Assembly: GCF_009498455.1 (NCBI RefSeq)
Contig: NZ_CP045644.1
Coordinates: forward strand, 6,699,001 to 6,763,000
Source of the DNA: Variovorax paradoxus
GTDB lineage: Bacteria; Pseudomonadota; Gammaproteobacteria; Burkholderiales; Burkholderiaceae_C
Direction: 5' to 3'
DNA: 64,000 nucleotides
A program made the position numbers and the translations under genes. Below the pieces are notes generated by a model, which worked only from the letters and a program-made list of their open reading frames with translations, was not told the origin of the DNA and searched no databases. Below, piece by piece: positions 61,861 through 64,000 of this stretch (position 1 is the stretch's first letter; every line of letters begins with the position of its first letter).

Positions 61861-62778
61861 ATGTCCACTGCCCTGCCCTTGCGCGAGGTCGATGCGCCGG
61901 TGCCCACCACCGCCGTCGCAGACTCCGCCGAAGACCTTCCTTTCGTACCGCCGCGCTGGCGCTGGGTGCGCAAGCACCCGACGCTGATCGTCGGCGCGCT
62001 GCTGCTCATCGTGGTGGCCGCACTGTCCATCGCCGCGCCCTGGATCGCCACCCACGACCCGCAGGACATCGACCCGCTGGCGCGCATGCAGACGGCCTCG
62101 GCCGAGCACTGGTTCGGCACCGATGCACTGGGCCGCGATGTCTTCAGCCGCGCCGTGTGGGGCGGTCGCGTCTCGATGATCGTCGGCGCCTCGGTCGCGG
62201 TGCTCGCCACTTTCTTCGGCATCGTGCTGGGCCTGGTGTCGGGCTTCGTGCGCTGGGCCGACGGCCCGATCATGCGGGTGATGGACGGGCTCATGGCCAT
62301 CCCCGGCATCCTGCTGGCGATTGCGCTGATGGCCGTGACGCGTGCCAGCCTCACCACGGTGATCATCGCCATCACCGTGCCCGAGATTCCGCGCGTGGTG
62401 CGGCTGGTGCGCTCGCTCGCGCTCACCTTGCGCGAGCAGCTGTTCGTGGAGGCCGCGCACGCGGTCGGCACGCGGCTGCCGGTGATCCTCGTGCGGCATG
62501 TGCTGCCGAACATCGTGGCGCCGCTGATCGTGCAGGCCACCTTCGTGGCCGCCGCCGCCGTGCTCACCGAGGCCGCGCTGTCCTTCCTCGGCGTGGGCGT
62601 GCCTTCGCAGACGCCGAGCTGGGGCAACATGATGGCCGAGGGTCGCAACTTCGTGACCGTGGCGTTCCACATCATCCTGTACCCGGGCCTGCTGCTGGCG
62701 GCCACGGTGCTGGCGATCAACCTGCTCGGCGACGGCCTGCGCGATGCGCTCGATCCGCGCCTGGCGCGGCAGCTGTGA
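61861..62778 (+). CDS. Dpp-type ABC permease (DppC family)
   Basis: A 305-residue permease. An N-terminal cytoplasmic stretch of ~45 residues is followed by segments with [20 protein letters not shown], the family hallmark, and the coupling loop [20 protein letters not shown]. It forms the channel with the DppB-type subunit. The next gene starts 16 bases later. Confidence 0.94.
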   Translation: MSTALPLREVDAPVPTTAVADSAEDLPFVPPRWRWVRKHPTLIVGALLLIVVAALSIAAPWIATHDPQDIDPLARMQTASAEHWFGTDALGRDVFSRAVWGGRVSMIVGASVAVLATFFGIVLGLVSGFVRWADGPIMRVMDGLMAIPGILLAIALMAVTRASLTTVIIAITVPEIPRVVRLVRSLALTLREQLFVEAAHAVGTRLPVILVRHVLPNIVAPLIVQATFVAAAAVLTEAALSFLGVGVPSQTPSWGNMMAEGRNFVTVAFHIILYPGLLLAATVLAINLLGDGLRDALDPRLARQL

Positions 62779-62794
62779 TGAAGAGGAACGCCCC

Positions 62795-63825
<1,031 letters not shown>

Positions 63826-63829
<4 letters not shown>

Positions 63830-64000
63830 CGACGACAACGACAACATCCACCAACGCACCGCTCCTGCAGGTGCGCGAGCTGCGCAAGCACTACATCTCG
63901 CCGCGCCGCTGGCTGCGCCCGACCAAGCCGGCGATCCAGGCGGTCGACGGCGTGTCGTTCAACGTGGGGCACGGCGAGACGCTGTCGCTGGTCGGCGAGT
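63826..64000 (+). CDS. Dpp-type ABC ATPase (DppF family), partial
   Basis: The N-terminal 58 residues of the partner ATPase; the right edge cuts it inside the Walker A region (SLVGE). It starts with a Thr-rich tail ([20 protein letters not shown]) then [10 protein letters not shown] and [14 protein letters not shown]. The start overlaps the preceding stop as ATGA. Together with the DppD-type protein it would drive the importer. Confidence 0.85.

Overview
The window is visibly GC-rich and densely packed. It looks like a chromosomal segment of a betaproteobacterium of the order Burkholderiales, most likely a Comamonadaceae of the Variovorax type. That placement is inferred from the xseB-ispA-dxs block beside a Rieske oxygenase, the abundance of solute importers and regulators, the phosphonate gene set, and a GC-rich inverted repeat between genes; no database search was possible. 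About 54 protein genes are supported. I saw no tRNA, rRNA, transposase, integrase or CRISPR array. No stretch over 300 bases lacks a gene; the longest are 40800-41069 (270 bases) and 53918-54152 (235 bases, nothing recognised).

Layout. 1-3.5 kb: a form II CoxL/CoxS-type molybdenum hydroxylase (cut at the left edge) divergent from an AcoR-like regulator that lacks the AAA+ domain. 3.6-12.2 kb: a one-directional cluster of an M81 (MlrC-like) metallopeptidase, an M20-type amidase/carbamoylase and a five-gene Liv-type ABC importer, with a divergent FadR-type regulator. 12.2-16.6 kb: LysR regulator, omega-amino acid:pyruvate transaminase and CoA-acylating (methyl)malonate-semialdehyde dehydrogenase, fitting beta-alanine catabolism. 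16.7-28.2 kb: a full 2-aminoethylphosphonate (AEP) locus. An importer (phnS, phnT, fused permease) and transaminase PhnW make phosphonoacetaldehyde, PhnY oxidises it to phosphonoacetate, and PhnA cleaves the C-P bond. A GntR regulator sits at the divergent promoter, and a PhnZ-like HD oxygenase and an FAD oxidoreductase end the left arm.

28.4-37.6 kb: a membrane-anchored protein of unknown function followed by a secreted pectinacetylesterase-family hydrolase, an MFS transporter, an EgtB-like protein with one apparently missing iron ligand, and a TRAP transporter whose binding protein lies convergent to its permeases. 37.7-47.4 kb: housekeeping dxs-ispA-xseB, a Rieske oxygenase, a DMT transporter, a mercaptopyruvate-type sulfurtransferase, and a four-gene ZrgA-like (DUF2796)/ABC/DUF3299 operon probably involved in metal handling. 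47.5-55.3 kb: a DUF3300 lipoprotein with an exact 141-base tandem repeat, an exported M20 peptidase, a TauE-family permease, an AraC regulator, small exported proteins, a methyltransferase and DUF2200.

55.4-64 kb: a second M81 cluster: a cupin-containing XRE regulator, a divergent DAO-family oxidase, an M81 enzyme and a Dpp-type oligopeptide importer running off the right edge. The promoter between regulator and oxidase carries two composite palindromic operators. The two most notable regions are this operator-controlled M81/oxidase/importer module (with its distant counterpart at 3.6-12 kb) and the AEP locus, which has a PhnZ-like oxygenase without its usual partner dioxygenase.
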